From positions 1,550,001 to 1,614,000 of the forward strand of contig JNLK01000001.1 of the NCBI GenBank assembly GCA_000703065.1: a DNA stretch of 64,000 bases, written 5' to 3'. Positions 51,036 through 60,284 of the stretch are shown in pieces. The notes under the pieces are model-generated. The model ran no database searches and had not been told where the DNA came from. It saw only the letters and a program-made list of their open reading frames with translations. This stretch comes from Lachnospiraceae bacterium AC2029 (lineage in GTDB: Bacteria; Bacillota; Clostridia; Lachnospirales; Lachnospiraceae). Each line of letters begins with the position of its first letter. Within the stretch, counting starts at the first letter, position 1. The position numbers and the translations under genes are program-made.

Positions 51036-52463
51036 TCACCCCCGGACGACCTCTATCTCATAAACCTCTGTGGTTTGTTCCGTCACCTTACAATGCTCGC
51101 TGAGCCTCAGTCCGACCACCCAAAGGATCCCGGCGTCATCTGCCACTACAGGATAGTCCTTCCGCTGCTCCGCCGGAACCTTTCGGTCCGTAAAGAATCT
51201 TGCCAGCGGTTTCTTCCCGCCGTTCATGTGAATGGTCAGCATGTCGCCCTGTTTTGGTTTACGTAATATTAGTTCTCCCTGTACTGCCGCTGCATCCAGG
51301 AGTACCCGCTCCACCCCGTCCGGAATCTCTTCCCCCGGAGAATAGTTACGTTTCACAACGGAGATCCGAACCGGCTTCCTGAAAAGCATCGGTTCATTTT
51401 CATCCGAAGAAGCTTCTGCCCCTGCTCCGTCATCTGCCAGAGACCGGTCTTCCCGGTCCTTCCGCAGTTCAACACCCTCATAGGTCCGGATCGCCGTCAT
51501 GCCATAGGGCAGATCCAGACGCTTTCCGGTCTCTCTTCCGAAGAGTTCCCGGACAGCGGAAATGTGCTTCCGCGTCAGATCCTTCCGCTGTCCGGCCAGG
51601 CGCTCCATTTCCCGGAGGATCAGTTCGCCGAGGACAGTGTTCTCACCGTCCGTCAGTTCTCCCAACTGATTCGAAAGAACCACCGTTTCCGGTTCCCCGG
51701 AACTCCGACAGATACAGTCTTTTCGAAGTTCTTCGACCTTCGTTTCCTGTATATCATACAATTCTTCCGCTTCCTTCGCAAGTGAAAGAAAATGTTCGTC
51801 CACACCGGCGTTGATCTCCCGAAGCTCGGGGAGGATCCGGTTCCTGAGTTTATTTCTGCTGTAATCCGACTCCAGGTTCGTGGAATCCGTGCAGAAGCCT
51901 ATGCCCTGCTCCGCAAGCCAGATCTCGATCTCCCCTCGGCTCACCTCCAGTAACGGCCGGATCCTGTCTCCCTGTATGGGACGGATCCCCCGGAGTCCGC
52001 GAAGTCCGGTTCCCCGCAACAGGTGGAACAACACCGTCTCCACCTGGTCCTCCCGCTGATGTGCCAGGGCGATCCAGTCGGCTCCTGTTTCTTCCTTATA
52101 TTCTTCCAGACAGGAATACCTTGCCTTCCGCCCGGCCTCCTCCAGCGACAGGCCTTCCTCCTTTGCCAGGGCAGGCACGTCCCTTTCACAGATCCTGCAG
52201 GTGATCCCCAGTCTTTCTGCCTCCTGCCTTACATATTCCGCGTCCCGCTCCGCTTCTTCTCCGCGGATCCCGTGCATCACGTGACAGACGGAGATCCCCG
52301 TATTCAGGGTTTCCGACAGCCGGGACAGTATATGCAGAAGGCAAATGGAGTCCGCTCCCCCGGACACCGCCACGATTCCCGTGGTGCCGGGAGCGATCAT
52401 CTTCTGATCAAGGATATAATTCAGGACCCTCTGTTCCAGGCCCGTGAATACGCTGTCTGCCAT
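51036..52463 (-). CDS. tilS: tRNA(Ile)-lysidine synthase TilS
   Basis: 475 aa from ATG 52463, chosen for CAGGAGGCAGGT; the frame stays open further upstream. PP-loop motif VAVSGGADSICLLHIL, then HGIRGEEAERDAEYV and LAHQREDQVETVLFHLLRG. It modifies the wobble C of tRNA-Ile(CAU) to lysidine, essential for AUA decoding. A C-terminal substrate-binding domain is present (LTIHMNGGKKPLARFFTDRKVP). Confidence 0.95.
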   Translation of the reverse strand: MADSVFTGLEQRVLNYILDQKMIAPGTTGIVAVSGGADSICLLHILSRLSETLNTGISVCHVMHGIRGEEAERDAEYVRQEAERLGITCRICERDVPALAKEEGLSLEEAGRKARYSCLEEYKEETGADWIALAHQREDQVETVLFHLLRGTGLRGLRGIRPIQGDRIRPLLEVSRGEIEIWLAEQGIGFCTDSTNLESDYSRNKLRNRILPELREINAGVDEHFLSLAKEAEELYDIQETKVEELRKDCICRSSGEPETVVLSNQLGELTDGENTVLGELILREMERLAGQRKDLTRKHISAVRELFGRETGKRLDLPYGMTAIRTYEGVELRKDREDRSLADDGAGAEASSDENEPMLFRKPVRISVVKRNYSPGEEIPDGVERVLLDAAAVQGELILRKPKQGDMLTIHMNGGKKPLARFFTDRKVPAEQRKDYPVVADDAGILWVVGLRLSEHCKVTEQTTEVYEIEVVRG

Positions 52464-52532
52464 ACCTGCCTCCTGCGCCGCAGTGCGCATGTGTAAAAAA
52501 GAGCAGTGCCGATCTGGCACTGCCCGTTTCAT

Positions 52533-52832
52533 TTAATCTCCTTTGCTGGGTCGGATCACGATCTCATCCGGATATACGAGACCCAGTTTATTTTTTGCCT
52601 CGTCTTCGATATACTTCTTCGTCTGCATGTATTTTTCGCGGTTCTCCAGCTCCTCGGCCTTTGTCTCAGCCGCCTGGATCTGGGCTTCCAGCTGACGCTC
52701 CGTCACCGCGAGTTCTTCGCTCTTCTCATGCAGACTCATGGCCCGCATACTGCTGATAGCGATAACTACCAGAACTACGATCAGGACCAGAATCAGACCG
52801 CTCTTCGATTTTCTTCTCGTTGCTCGACCCAT
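52533..52832 (-). CDS. divIC: Septum formation initiator, DivIC/FtsB family
   Basis: 99 aa: basic N-terminus (GRATRRKSKS), one membrane helix (LILVLIVVLVVIAIS) and an extracytoplasmic coiled coil (ERQLEAQIQAAETKAEELENREKY) ending YIEDEAKNKLGLVYPDEIVI, the DivIC/FtsB signature. Part of the divisome FtsL-DivIC-DivIB complex. Confidence 0.9.
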   Translation of the reverse strand: MGRATRRKSKSGLILVLIVVLVVIAISSMRAMSLHEKSEELAVTERQLEAQIQAAETKAEELENREKYMQTKKYIEDEAKNKLGLVYPDEIVIRPSKGD

Positions 52833-52910
52833 ACGGACTCCTCGTTTAGTCTACATAAAATGAGAATACATTTTATTTTTGCACATTTCCAATGAATATG
52901 CAAGGCTTTT

Positions 52911-53150
52911 TTAGAGGATTTTGAACATTTCTCCCGCTTCTTCCTTTCGGATGGCCTCCGTTACCTTGGTAACCTCCGCCTTAACGGTCTTATTTCCGAA
53001 TGTGATCTCAATCACATCCCCGACCTTTACGTCGTAGGATGCCCGGGCCGGCTTGCCGTTCACGGCTACACGCCCCGCATCACAGGCCTCATTGGCCACG
53101 GTCCGCCGCTTGATCAGCCGCGATACCTTCAGATACTTATCCAGTCTCAT
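52911..53150 (-). CDS. rqcP: S4-domain RNA-binding protein RqcP
   Basis: 79 aa. MRLDKYLKVSRLIKRRTVANEACDAGRVAVNG is the S4 fold found in RqcP (YabO/Hsp15 family), which binds the 50S-peptidyl-tRNA complex in ribosome quality control with RqcH. Its ATG overlaps the TAA of the HU gene by one base (TAATG), so the two are translationally coupled. Confidence 0.92.
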   Translation of the reverse strand: MRLDKYLKVSRLIKRRTVANEACDAGRVAVNGKPARASYDVKVGDVIEITFGNKTVKAEVTKVTEAIRKEEAGEMFKIL

Positions 53151-53425
53151 TAGCTGTTCACTTCTTCCTTCAGTCCGCGTCCTGCCTTGAACTTCGGTGC
53201 CTTGGAAGCCGGAATGGTCATGGTCTTGCCGGTTCTCGGATTTCTTCCCTCTCTGGCTTCTCTCTCCAGTACCTCAAATGTACCGAAGCCTACCAGGGAC
53301 ACCTTCTCGCCCTTACGCAGGGTCTCTGCCACTACCTCTGTGAAGCCCTTTACGGCCTTCTCGGCCTCAGTCTTCTTCATACCTGTCTTTTCAGCAAGTG
53401 CTGCTACAAATTCTGCCTTATTCAT
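53150..53425 (-). CDS. hup: HU family DNA-binding protein
   Basis: 91 aa from ATG 53425 (AGGAGGGA, long spacing). MNKAEFVAALAEKTGMKKTEAEKAVKGF and EREAREGRNPRTGKTMTIPASKAPKFKAGRGLK are the HU histone-like signature; the arm binds and bends DNA. First gene of the block, with a consensus promoter at 53524-53552. Confidence 0.97.
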   Translation of the reverse strand: MNKAEFVAALAEKTGMKKTEAEKAVKGFTEVVAETLRKGEKVSLVGFGTFEVLEREAREGRNPRTGKTMTIPASKAPKFKAGRGLKEEVNS

Positions 53426-53523
53426 ATCGAAATATTCCCTCCTAATTTGAATCAATTCTGCATCGATCCGGTATCTTTTTCACGTCCCTTCGCCCGCGCC
53501 GGCGAAAAAGGCGCACGAACATA

Positions 53524-53552
53524 TTTATATCGGGAAATCCGCGTTTTGTCAA
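53524..53552 (-). promoter_or_regulatory. Consensus promoter of hup
   Basis: Minus strand: TTGACA (53547-53552), 17-base spacer, TATAAA (53524-53529). The leader contains a TTCGCC/GGCGAA hairpin. Confidence 0.8.
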
Positions 53553-53616
53553 GGGAATTGTGCGCTTTTCACATGTTTTCCGTGACATTTCGTCCACCAT
53601 TTTCACATTCTTTCCA

Positions 53617-53645
53617 TTGAATTTTCGAAATGACACTTGTATAAT
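53617..53645 (+). promoter_or_regulatory. Promoter of the polysaccharide deacetylase
   Basis: TTGAAT (53617-53622), 17-base spacer, TATAAT (53640-53645), divergent from the hup promoter. Confidence 0.75.
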
Positions 53646-53673
53646 GAGTGCCATAGGAGGTTGGTTTACCATA

Positions 53674-55074
53674 ATGAAAAACCTTATTCGTGTTCTTGTC
53701 TTAGTAGCCCTGGTTGTCGTCGGCTACATTATCATAGATTCCATCATCACAAAAAGTGACAAAACGAAAATGCCGGAACTTGCGTCGGCATCCGCCGAAT
53801 ACGGAGCCCTGGCCGAAGTGGACCTGGAGGAGAAGCAGTATAGCGTTCATAAAGAAACTCTTACCTCAATCGATGCCATCGACAAGGAAGTCAACGGACA
53901 GATCGAAGCCGATATCAAGGCCCTGACCGATGCAGCAGTCGCTGCAGAGCCGTCAGCTGACGAACCAAAGGCCGCTTATATCAATGCAATTGATACATAT
54001 AAAGTAAATGACAGGATCGTGAGTGTCCGTGTGACCTCCATGACGAGAAAGCCGACCATGACTACATTTGACAAGACTGTCAATGTATATAACTACGACA
54101 TTTCCACAGGAAAAAAGGTAACCCTGGACGAGATCTTCAATGCAGATGTGAAGTCGGCGATCCCGGGCTACAGCGAGAAATACCTTCTCGGGAAGACCAA
54201 GATCGAATTCTATACCGGAGATAAGACCTCTTCGGCAACCTATAATTCCGTAAAATCCTTTCTGAAGAGTGATCTTCTGACCAAGGATAATCTGGAGGTC
54301 TCCCAGTCGGAGTACAACCTGATCCTCACAGGCGAGGCAGGCACGCCGGAGAAGAAGACCGAAGCCAAGACGGATACAGCGGACACAACGGCAACCTCCG
54401 AGGAAGGCGCCTCCGATACGGAAACCGCGTCCGCAAAGACAACGGAATCCAAGAATCCGCCGCAGTCCGGCGACAAGATGGTGGCCTTCACCTTTGACGA
54501 CGGTCCGCACAAGACCAACACCGACAAGATCCTGGATATCCTGAAGAAATACGGTGTTCACGCAACCTTCTTCATGCAGGGTGTGAATGCTTCCTACTAT
54601 CCCGACGTGGTAAAGCGGATCTATGAAGAGGGCAATGAGCTGGGTAATCATACCTGGGATCATAAGAATCTGAAGAATCTCTCGGAAGCCGAGATCCGTG
54701 CAGAGATCGATGACGCAGCAGATGTCATAGAAGAAGCGGCCGGCGCAAGGCCGATGGTGGTACGTCCTCCCTACGGAGGATACAATGACACCGTAAAGGC
54801 AGTGGTACAGGAGCCCCTGATCCGATGGAGCGTGGATTCCGAGGACTGGGATTCCCGCGATCCGGACGTGATCGTACCTCATGTACTGGAGGATGTGGAG
54901 GACGGTGACATCATCCTCTTCCACGATGTCCACGAAACAACAACCCCCGCCATCGAGCGGCTGGTTCCCGAGCTTCAGAAGCAGGGCTACCAGATCGTGA
55001 CGGTCAGCGAGCTGATCGCCGCAAAGGGATTCGATATCAATTCGCAGGACCTGTGGTTCCATGCGAAGCCATGA
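53674..55074 (+). CDS. Membrane-anchored polysaccharide/peptidoglycan deacetylase
   Basis: 466 aa from ATG 53674 (AGGAGG 13 bases away). One N-terminal membrane segment (LIRVLVLVALVVVGYIIIDSII), a RsiV/DUF3298-like beta domain (about 80-220; TVNVYNYDISTGKKVTLDEIF), a Thr/Glu-rich linker and a NodB domain (about 265-455): TFDDGPHKTNT, NHTWDHKNL (metal His pair), RPPYGGYND, SEDWDSRDPD and ILFHDVHETT. This is the PgdA/PdaC architecture, which de-N-acetylates wall glycans and gives lysozyme resistance. Confidence 0.9.
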   Translation: MKNLIRVLVLVALVVVGYIIIDSIITKSDKTKMPELASASAEYGALAEVDLEEKQYSVHKETLTSIDAIDKEVNGQIEADIKALTDAAVAAEPSADEPKAAYINAIDTYKVNDRIVSVRVTSMTRKPTMTTFDKTVNVYNYDISTGKKVTLDEIFNADVKSAIPGYSEKYLLGKTKIEFYTGDKTSSATYNSVKSFLKSDLLTKDNLEVSQSEYNLILTGEAGTPEKKTEAKTDTADTTATSEEGASDTETASAKTTESKNPPQSGDKMVAFTFDDGPHKTNTDKILDILKKYGVHATFFMQGVNASYYPDVVKRIYEEGNELGNHTWDHKNLKNLSEAEIRAEIDDAADVIEEAAGARPMVVRPPYGGYNDTVKAVVQEPLIRWSVDSEDWDSRDPDVIVPHVLEDVEDGDIILFHDVHETTTPAIERLVPELQKQGYQIVTVSELIAAKGFDINSQDLWFHAKP

Positions 55075-55081
55075 CGTGCAA

Positions 55082-55250
55082 CGTGCAATACAGGGACGGT
55101 TCTGATCTGATCAGAACCGTCCCTGGTCGTTCACACCTGTCCCCGGTTTGACGGAACCGACCTGTCCCGGTCAATTGGGGGACGGTTCTGGTTTGATCAG
55201 AACCGTCCCTGGCTGATCACACCTGTCCCCGGTTTGACGGAACCGACCTG
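55082..55250. repeat. REP-like palindrome array (B-A-B-A)
   Basis: Palindrome B at 55092-55124 (a 16-bp perfect stem AGGGACGGTTCTGATC) and 55178-55210, unit A at 55135-55164 and 55221-55250. Inverted relative to 8621-8760 and sharing the flank GTGCAATACAGGGACGG. It lies between converging genes. Confidence 0.8.
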
Positions 55251-55254
55251 GGAA

Positions 55255-55291
55255 TGAAAAAAAGAATGAGCACCTCGCGGTGCTCATTCTT
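55255..55291 (-). terminator. Terminator of glmM
   Basis: Stem AAGAATGAGCACC / GGTGCTCATTCTT (55262-55274 with 55279-55291) followed on the minus strand by TTTTTC. Confidence 0.85.
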
Positions 55292-55296
55292 CTGTA

Positions 55297-56682
55297 TTAT
55301 ACGGCGTATCCTTTGGCTTTGATCACATCCACCACGGAGTCCACATACTCCTTGCAAACTTCCTCGGTGGGTGCTTCCACCATGACGCGGACTACCGGTT
55401 CGGTACCGGACTCGCGGACCAGGATCCGGCCGGTGTCGCCCAGCTTTTCCTCGACTTCTTTTACCTTTGCCTGCACGTCCGCATCCTCCTGTGCTTCCTT
55501 CTTGTCGCTGACACGTACATTTACCAGTACCTGCGGGAAGATCTTCAGGGGTGCTACCAGCTCGGACAGCTTCTGCTTCTTGGCCAGCATGGCTTCCATG
55601 ATCTTCAGGGAGGTCAGGATGCCGTCACCGGTGGTGGCGTACTTGGAGTAAATGATGTGTCCGGACTGCTCTCCGCCGACACGGCAGCCATACTGCTGCA
55701 TGTACTCGTATACGTACTTGTCGCCGACTGCGGTCTTCGCATACTGGATCCCCAGTTCGTCAAATGCCTTGTAGAGTCCGAAGTTGGACATAACGGTAGT
55801 TACTACCGTATTGTTCATCAGTTCGCCGCGTTCCTTCATGTAAACGCCGGAGAGATAGAGGATATGGTCTCCCGTGATCACCTCGCCCTTATCGTCGACT
55901 GCAAGACAGCGGTCTGCGTCACCATCATAGGCAAAGCCTGCATCCAGTCCATTGTCCACAACAAACTTCTGCAGTCCCTCGATGTGGGTGGAGCCTGCGT
56001 CGCGGTTGATGTTGGTTCCGTTGGGCTCCGCATTGATCAGGTAGGTCTTTGCGCCCAATGCATCAAATACGGACTTGGCGATGTTCCACGCCGCACCGTT
56101 TGCACAGTCCAGCGCGATCCTCTTATCCTTGAAGGAATACTGTCCCAGGGAGATCAGGTAACCCACATAGCGGTTACGTCCGGATACATAATCCACGGTG
56201 CATCCGATCTTCTCACGCTTCGCCAGCGGAAGCTCTGTCCAGGTCTGGTCAAAGAGTGTGACCGAACCATCCAGGAAATCCTCAATCAGAGCGATGGTCG
56301 ACTCTTCCATCTTCTCGCCGGAGCCGTTCAGCAGCTTGATCCCGTTGTCATAGTACGGATTGTGGCTTGCAGAGATCATGATCCCGCAGTCAAAGCCGTC
56401 CATACGTGTCACGTAAGCAACCGAAGGGGTCGTCGTAACGTGAAGCATGTATGCATCCGCACCGGAAGCTACGATCCCGCCTACCAGTGCATACTCAAAC
56501 ATGTAGCTGGAGCGGCGTGTGTCCTTTCCGATCACGATCCGGGGCATCTCGTCCCGTCCGTTCTGCCGTTTCAGTTCTCCGTAATACCATCCGAGAAAAC
56601 GACCGATCTTATACGCATGATCCGAAGTAAGATCGCAGTTTGCCTCTCCGCGGAAACCATCTGTTCCGAAGTATCTTCCCAT
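55297..56682 (-). CDS. glmM: Phosphoglucosamine mutase GlmM
   Basis: 461 aa. GRYFGTDGFRGEAN start, catalytic phosphoserine Ser106 in ISASHNPYYDNGIK, metal loop YDGDADRCLAVD, sugar loop and C-terminal RESGTEPVVRVMVEA. It converts glucosamine 6-phosphate to glucosamine 1-phosphate for UDP-GlcNAc and wall synthesis. Slightly longer than the usual ~448 aa. Promoter TTGCTT-16-TATAAT at 56835-56862 (minus). Confidence 0.93.
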   Translation of the reverse strand: MGRYFGTDGFRGEANCDLTSDHAYKIGRFLGWYYGELKRQNGRDEMPRIVIGKDTRRSSYMFEYALVGGIVASGADAYMLHVTTTPSVAYVTRMDGFDCGIMISASHNPYYDNGIKLLNGSGEKMEESTIALIEDFLDGSVTLFDQTWTELPLAKREKIGCTVDYVSGRNRYVGYLISLGQYSFKDKRIALDCANGAAWNIAKSVFDALGAKTYLINAEPNGTNINRDAGSTHIEGLQKFVVDNGLDAGFAYDGDADRCLAVDDKGEVITGDHILYLSGVYMKERGELMNNTVVTTVMSNFGLYKAFDELGIQYAKTAVGDKYVYEYMQQYGCRVGGEQSGHIIYSKYATTGDGILTSLKIMEAMLAKKQKLSELVAPLKIFPQVLVNVRVSDKKEAQEDADVQAKVKEVEEKLGDTGRILVRESGTEPVVRVMVEAPTEEVCKEYVDSVVDVIKAKGYAV

Positions 56683-56834
56683 GATTTTCTTCCTTTCCTT
56701 CTATTCATTTTATGTATCTGATCCACGTACCTTCAATACGATCATGACCCATTCCACATTCTTCGCACAGGTCACGCCATCGGCACCTGTGTCCATGATG
56801 AATCGTAATTCTCATGACGACACAGTACCTCACT

Positions 56835-56862
56835 ATTATACACACTTCGCCGCATAAAGCAA
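56835..56862 (-). promoter_or_regulatory. Promoter of glmM
   Basis: Minus strand: TTGCTT (56857-56862), 16-base spacer, TATAAT (56835-56840). Confidence 0.6.
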
Positions 56863-56906
56863 AGCCCCTAATCCGCCGGCCTCTGACCGGACCCATGGCA
56901 GCATAT

Positions 56907-57797
56907 TTAATCCGCCGGCCTCTGATAGAACCGGCCCAGCACCCTCTCCGTCTTGATCACATTTACAAATGCCTCCGGATCCACCTTCTTCACCAGAGTC
57001 GTGACTCGTCCGGACTCCGCGGAGGACACCACGGAATAGACCACATAACGCTCGCAGTGCTCGTATGCGCCCTCGCCTTCCAAAACCGTCGCGCCGTGAT
57101 TGCTGATATCGTAAATGGCTTCGCAGACCTCCTTCGGTTTATTGGTCACGATGAAGAGCGTCGCCTTCTGATATTTCCGGTAAAGCACCCGGATCGCGAT
57201 CGTGGAAGCATACTGGAAAATGATGGAATACAGCGCCTTGTTCCAGTCAAAGAGAAGTCCGGCTGCCGCCAGGATACAGGCGTTGATGATCAGCGCGATG
57301 TTGAAGGAATCCACGCCCCGCCGCTCGGACAGGAATATGGAAATGAAGTCCGTACCGCCGCTGGTGGAATCCGCCAGAAGACACAGGCTGATGGCGCCGC
57401 CGTTGATAAGACCTCCGAAAATGCTGATCAGAAGCGGATCTCTCGTCACCACATAGGGCGGAAGGAGATCCGTAAGAATACTGGTAAGAAGGATGACCCA
57501 GCAGGACAGCAGGGTGAACTTCCTGCCGATGAACCGGAATCCGATATAGACCGGAACCGCATTGATCAGGATGTTGACCACGGTGTAGGGAACCGTGATG
57601 GCAAAATACTTCTTGAAGATCTCCTGGATCAGAAGCGTAAGACCGCTGGCCCCGCCGGGGATCAGACCGCCGGTATGGACGAAGGTCTTGATATTCATGG
57701 CCATAACAAGCGATGCAAAGGACACAACGATGATCCGGAGGACAAGACCTCCGAACTCCTTCCCCTTCTTCGCATCTCGCTGTTTTGCAACACCCAT
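56907..57797 (-). CDS. YitT family membrane protein (DUF2179)
   Basis: 296 aa from ATG 57797 (GGAAGGAGAAGCGC). Five or six membrane segments with FVHTGGLIPGGASGLTLLIQEI and GGTDFISIFLSERRGV signatures, then a soluble C-terminal DUF2179 domain. Family function is unclear. The last codons (RPAD stop) are repeated as an 18-bp direct duplication at 56869-56887. Last gene of the two-component operon. Confidence 0.9.
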   Translation of the reverse strand: MGVAKQRDAKKGKEFGGLVLRIIVVSFASLVMAMNIKTFVHTGGLIPGGASGLTLLIQEIFKKYFAITVPYTVVNILINAVPVYIGFRFIGRKFTLLSCWVILLTSILTDLLPPYVVTRDPLLISIFGGLINGGAISLCLLADSTSGGTDFISIFLSERRGVDSFNIALIINACILAAAGLLFDWNKALYSIIFQYASTIAIRVLYRKYQKATLFIVTNKPKEVCEAIYDISNHGATVLEGEGAYEHCERYVVYSVVSSAESGRVTTLVKKVDPEAFVNVIKTERVLGRFYQRPAD

Positions 57798-57836
57798 GCG
57801 CTTCTCCTTCCGCACACCGGAGCCGCCTCCGGAGTA

Positions 57837-58778
57837 CTAAGACTCGGTCTTTCTGATATTTGAATCAAGCAGACGGTTGAAGCCCAGCCATCCGGGCGTT
57901 CCGTCGCTTGCCTCAAGTGCTTCCTTAAAGGTTTCCAACTTCGCGTCAAGGTTATCCGCGAAGGACAGTGCCAGTGCCTCGATCAGTGCCGGCTTCTTCG
58001 GTGAACCGTACTCGTATTCCCCGTGATGCGCCAGGATACAGTGGATCAGCTCGTCCCGGAGCTTCTTCGGGAAGCCCTCGATGGCGTCGCATTTCTCTCC
58101 GATCCACATGGCTCCGATCACGATATGTCCCAAAAGCTGACCCTCATCGGTATAGTCATTCTCCGGGAAGTCCGAGATCTCCTTCAGCTTGCCCACGTCA
58201 TGCAGGATCGCCGCCGTCACCAGAAGATCACGGTTCAGAACCGGATACTGCTTTGCCAGGAACTCACAGGTCTTCGCCACAAAAAGACTGTGGTGCAGAA
58301 GCCCTCCGATAAATGCGTGATGCACGGCCTTCGCCGCACTGTGGCCTTTGAAATTCTTTATAAATGAGTCGTCCTCGATGAAGAAACCGGACAGCAGCTG
58401 GTGCAGGTACGGATTCTTCGTATCCGCGATCATCCGGAGCAGGGAATCATACATCTCCTCCGTCTTATAGGGGGAACAGGGCATGTACTCGGACACCGTG
58501 TACTCTCCCTCCCGCGCCTTGCGGATCCGGGACACATTTAACTGCAGCTGATTGTTGAAGCTGGTCACCTGTGCTTCCACGAAAATGTAGTCCATCGCCT
58601 CGAAATGATCGATCCCGCCCGAAAGGTTCCAGACCTTTGCATCAATGGTTCCCGTTCTGTCCTGCAGCGTCAGACTGTAGTAAGTCTTATCCGCCTTGGT
58701 CTTTGCCACTACCTTCGTCTTGCAGAAATAAATCTCCGAGACATTTTCTCCTTCATATAACTCCTTGATGTATCTCAA
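57837..58778 (-). CDS. yhaM: 3'-5' exoribonuclease YhaM-type HD protein
   Basis: 313 aa. N-terminal OB fold (YYSLTLQDRTGTIDAKVWNLS) and an HD domain: HHAFIGGLLHHSLFVA, AAILHDVGKLKEI, HCILAHHGEYEYGSPK. YhaM degrades RNA and DNA 3'-5' with manganese. It starts 12 bases after the histidine kinase stop. Confidence 0.92.
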   Translation of the reverse strand: MRYIKELYEGENVSEIYFCKTKVVAKTKADKTYYSLTLQDRTGTIDAKVWNLSGGIDHFEAMDYIFVEAQVTSFNNQLQLNVSRIRKAREGEYTVSEYMPCSPYKTEEMYDSLLRMIADTKNPYLHQLLSGFFIEDDSFIKNFKGHSAAKAVHHAFIGGLLHHSLFVAKTCEFLAKQYPVLNRDLLVTAAILHDVGKLKEISDFPENDYTDEGQLLGHIVIGAMWIGEKCDAIEGFPKKLRDELIHCILAHHGEYEYGSPKKPALIEALALSFADNLDAKLETFKEALEASDGTPGWLGFNRLLDSNIRKTES

Positions 58779-58790
58779 TGTTCAAACTCC

Positions 58791-60281
58791 TTACTTCGTT
58801 GTTGTCGATGTGCTGGCCTTGCTCAGGGTAAACACGAACTCGGTTCCCTCATCCACCTTACTGTTCACGGTGATCACCTCGTGATGCGCCTTAATGATCT
58901 CCTTTGTGATGGCAAGTCCGAGACCCGTTCCGGTCTTGTCCTTACCGCGGGAAGAATCGCCCTTGTAGAACCGGATGAAGACCTTCTTCTGCATCTCCTC
59001 ATCCATGCCCATACCTTCATCCTTGATGGAGATATGAAGCTTGTCGTCCTTCTCCTTATCGGTAACGGTCACAAAGATCCTCTTGCCCTTGGGGGTGAAT
59101 TTCAGAGCGTTGTCGATCAGATTGTAGATCACCTGCTGGATCTTGGTCTTATCCGCCATGACCACGGTCTCTTCCGCATGGTTGTTCAGGTAGATGGCGA
59201 CTCCCTTCTCGATACATTTGATCTCAAAGGTATTCAGCGTGGAATTGATGATATCGATGATATCGAAGCTCGTCAGCTTCAGATAAGGACCGTAATTCTC
59301 CAGATTGTTCAGGTCCAGCAGCCCCTGGGTCAGCTTCGTCAGACGCTGGGTCTCATTCAGCACGATATCCAGGTAACGGTCCTGCTTCTCCGGAGGGATG
59401 GTCCCATCCTTCATCGCCTCGATATATCCCTTGATGGAGGTCAGCGGTGAACGGAAATCATGGGAAATGTTGGACACGAAATCGCGCCGGTACTCCTCCA
59501 GCTTCGACAGCTCCGCGGCCATGTACTCCATGGATTCCGCCAGCTGACCGATCTCATCCGTGGAGTGGATCTCCGTCCGCACATCCAGATTCCCCTTGGA
59601 ATACTCATTTGCCACAACCGACAGCTTCTTAACCGAGGTCAGGACCTTCTTGGATACGACCGCCAGGAACACGAAGGCGATAACGATGATGACCAGACAC
59701 GGGATCAGGACGATACTGTAAATGTTCCGCAGAAGCTCATTGATCTGGGATACGGTGGCATGCAGGATCAGAGCACCTCTGTGCTCCGTGGTCACCACCT
59801 TACCGGTGGCATCCATCTGATCCAGATGAACCGGTACATTTACCGAGATCATATCATTCTTATACAGGCCGTAGAAATCACCCGTCAGAGAATGCTCCGC
59901 GTCGATCCTGTAATCCGGATCCAACTGATAAATGTTCGTTGGAATCTTCCCCACCTGCTCCGGAGCCTCGGTCCCGGATTCGCTGGCCCGTGCGGTTGCA
60001 ATGACCCGTCCGTACTCGTCGATGTACCAAACATCTGCCTCCAGTGCGGTTGCATAATAACGAAACAGATACTCCAGGCCGGGCTTATCGTATCGTCCTG
60101 CAAGATAACCCGCTACTGTCTGGGACGCGATCAGCGACGCCTCATTTGACAGAGTACCTGTCTTCTCGGACACCAGGGATCTTCTGGTCATGAAGGACGT
60201 AAAAACGATCAGCACGCCGAAGGACACGATCAGGATGGCCAGGAACGCTATGTAGATTCGGTCCAATATGGAATGCTGCAT
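58791..60281 (-). CDS. Sensor histidine kinase
   Basis: 496 aa. Membrane helix (IAFLAILIVSFGVLIVFTSF), extracytoplasmic PAS-like sensor (about 35-180; VWYIDEYGRVIATARASES), second helix, HAMP, HisKA with phospho-acceptor His in VSNISHDFRSPLTSIKG, and HATPase with QVIYNLIDNALKFT (N box) and KDKTGTGLGLAITKEII (G2). Domain layout recalls ResE/PhoR-type kinases. It starts 3 bases after its response regulator. Confidence 0.95.
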   Translation of the reverse strand: MQHSILDRIYIAFLAILIVSFGVLIVFTSFMTRRSLVSEKTGTLSNEASLIASQTVAGYLAGRYDKPGLEYLFRYYATALEADVWYIDEYGRVIATARASESGTEAPEQVGKIPTNIYQLDPDYRIDAEHSLTGDFYGLYKNDMISVNVPVHLDQMDATGKVVTTEHRGALILHATVSQINELLRNIYSIVLIPCLVIIVIAFVFLAVVSKKVLTSVKKLSVVANEYSKGNLDVRTEIHSTDEIGQLAESMEYMAAELSKLEEYRRDFVSNISHDFRSPLTSIKGYIEAMKDGTIPPEKQDRYLDIVLNETQRLTKLTQGLLDLNNLENYGPYLKLTSFDIIDIINSTLNTFEIKCIEKGVAIYLNNHAEETVVMADKTKIQQVIYNLIDNALKFTPKGKRIFVTVTDKEKDDKLHISIKDEGMGMDEEMQKKVFIRFYKGDSSRGKDKTGTGLGLAITKEIIKAHHEVITVNSKVDEGTEFVFTLSKASTSTTTK

Positions 60282-60284
60282 ATA

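Noticed and set aside
56869-56926. 18-bp direct repeat at the end of yitT
   Set aside because: A simple duplication of the last codons; nothing suggests function.
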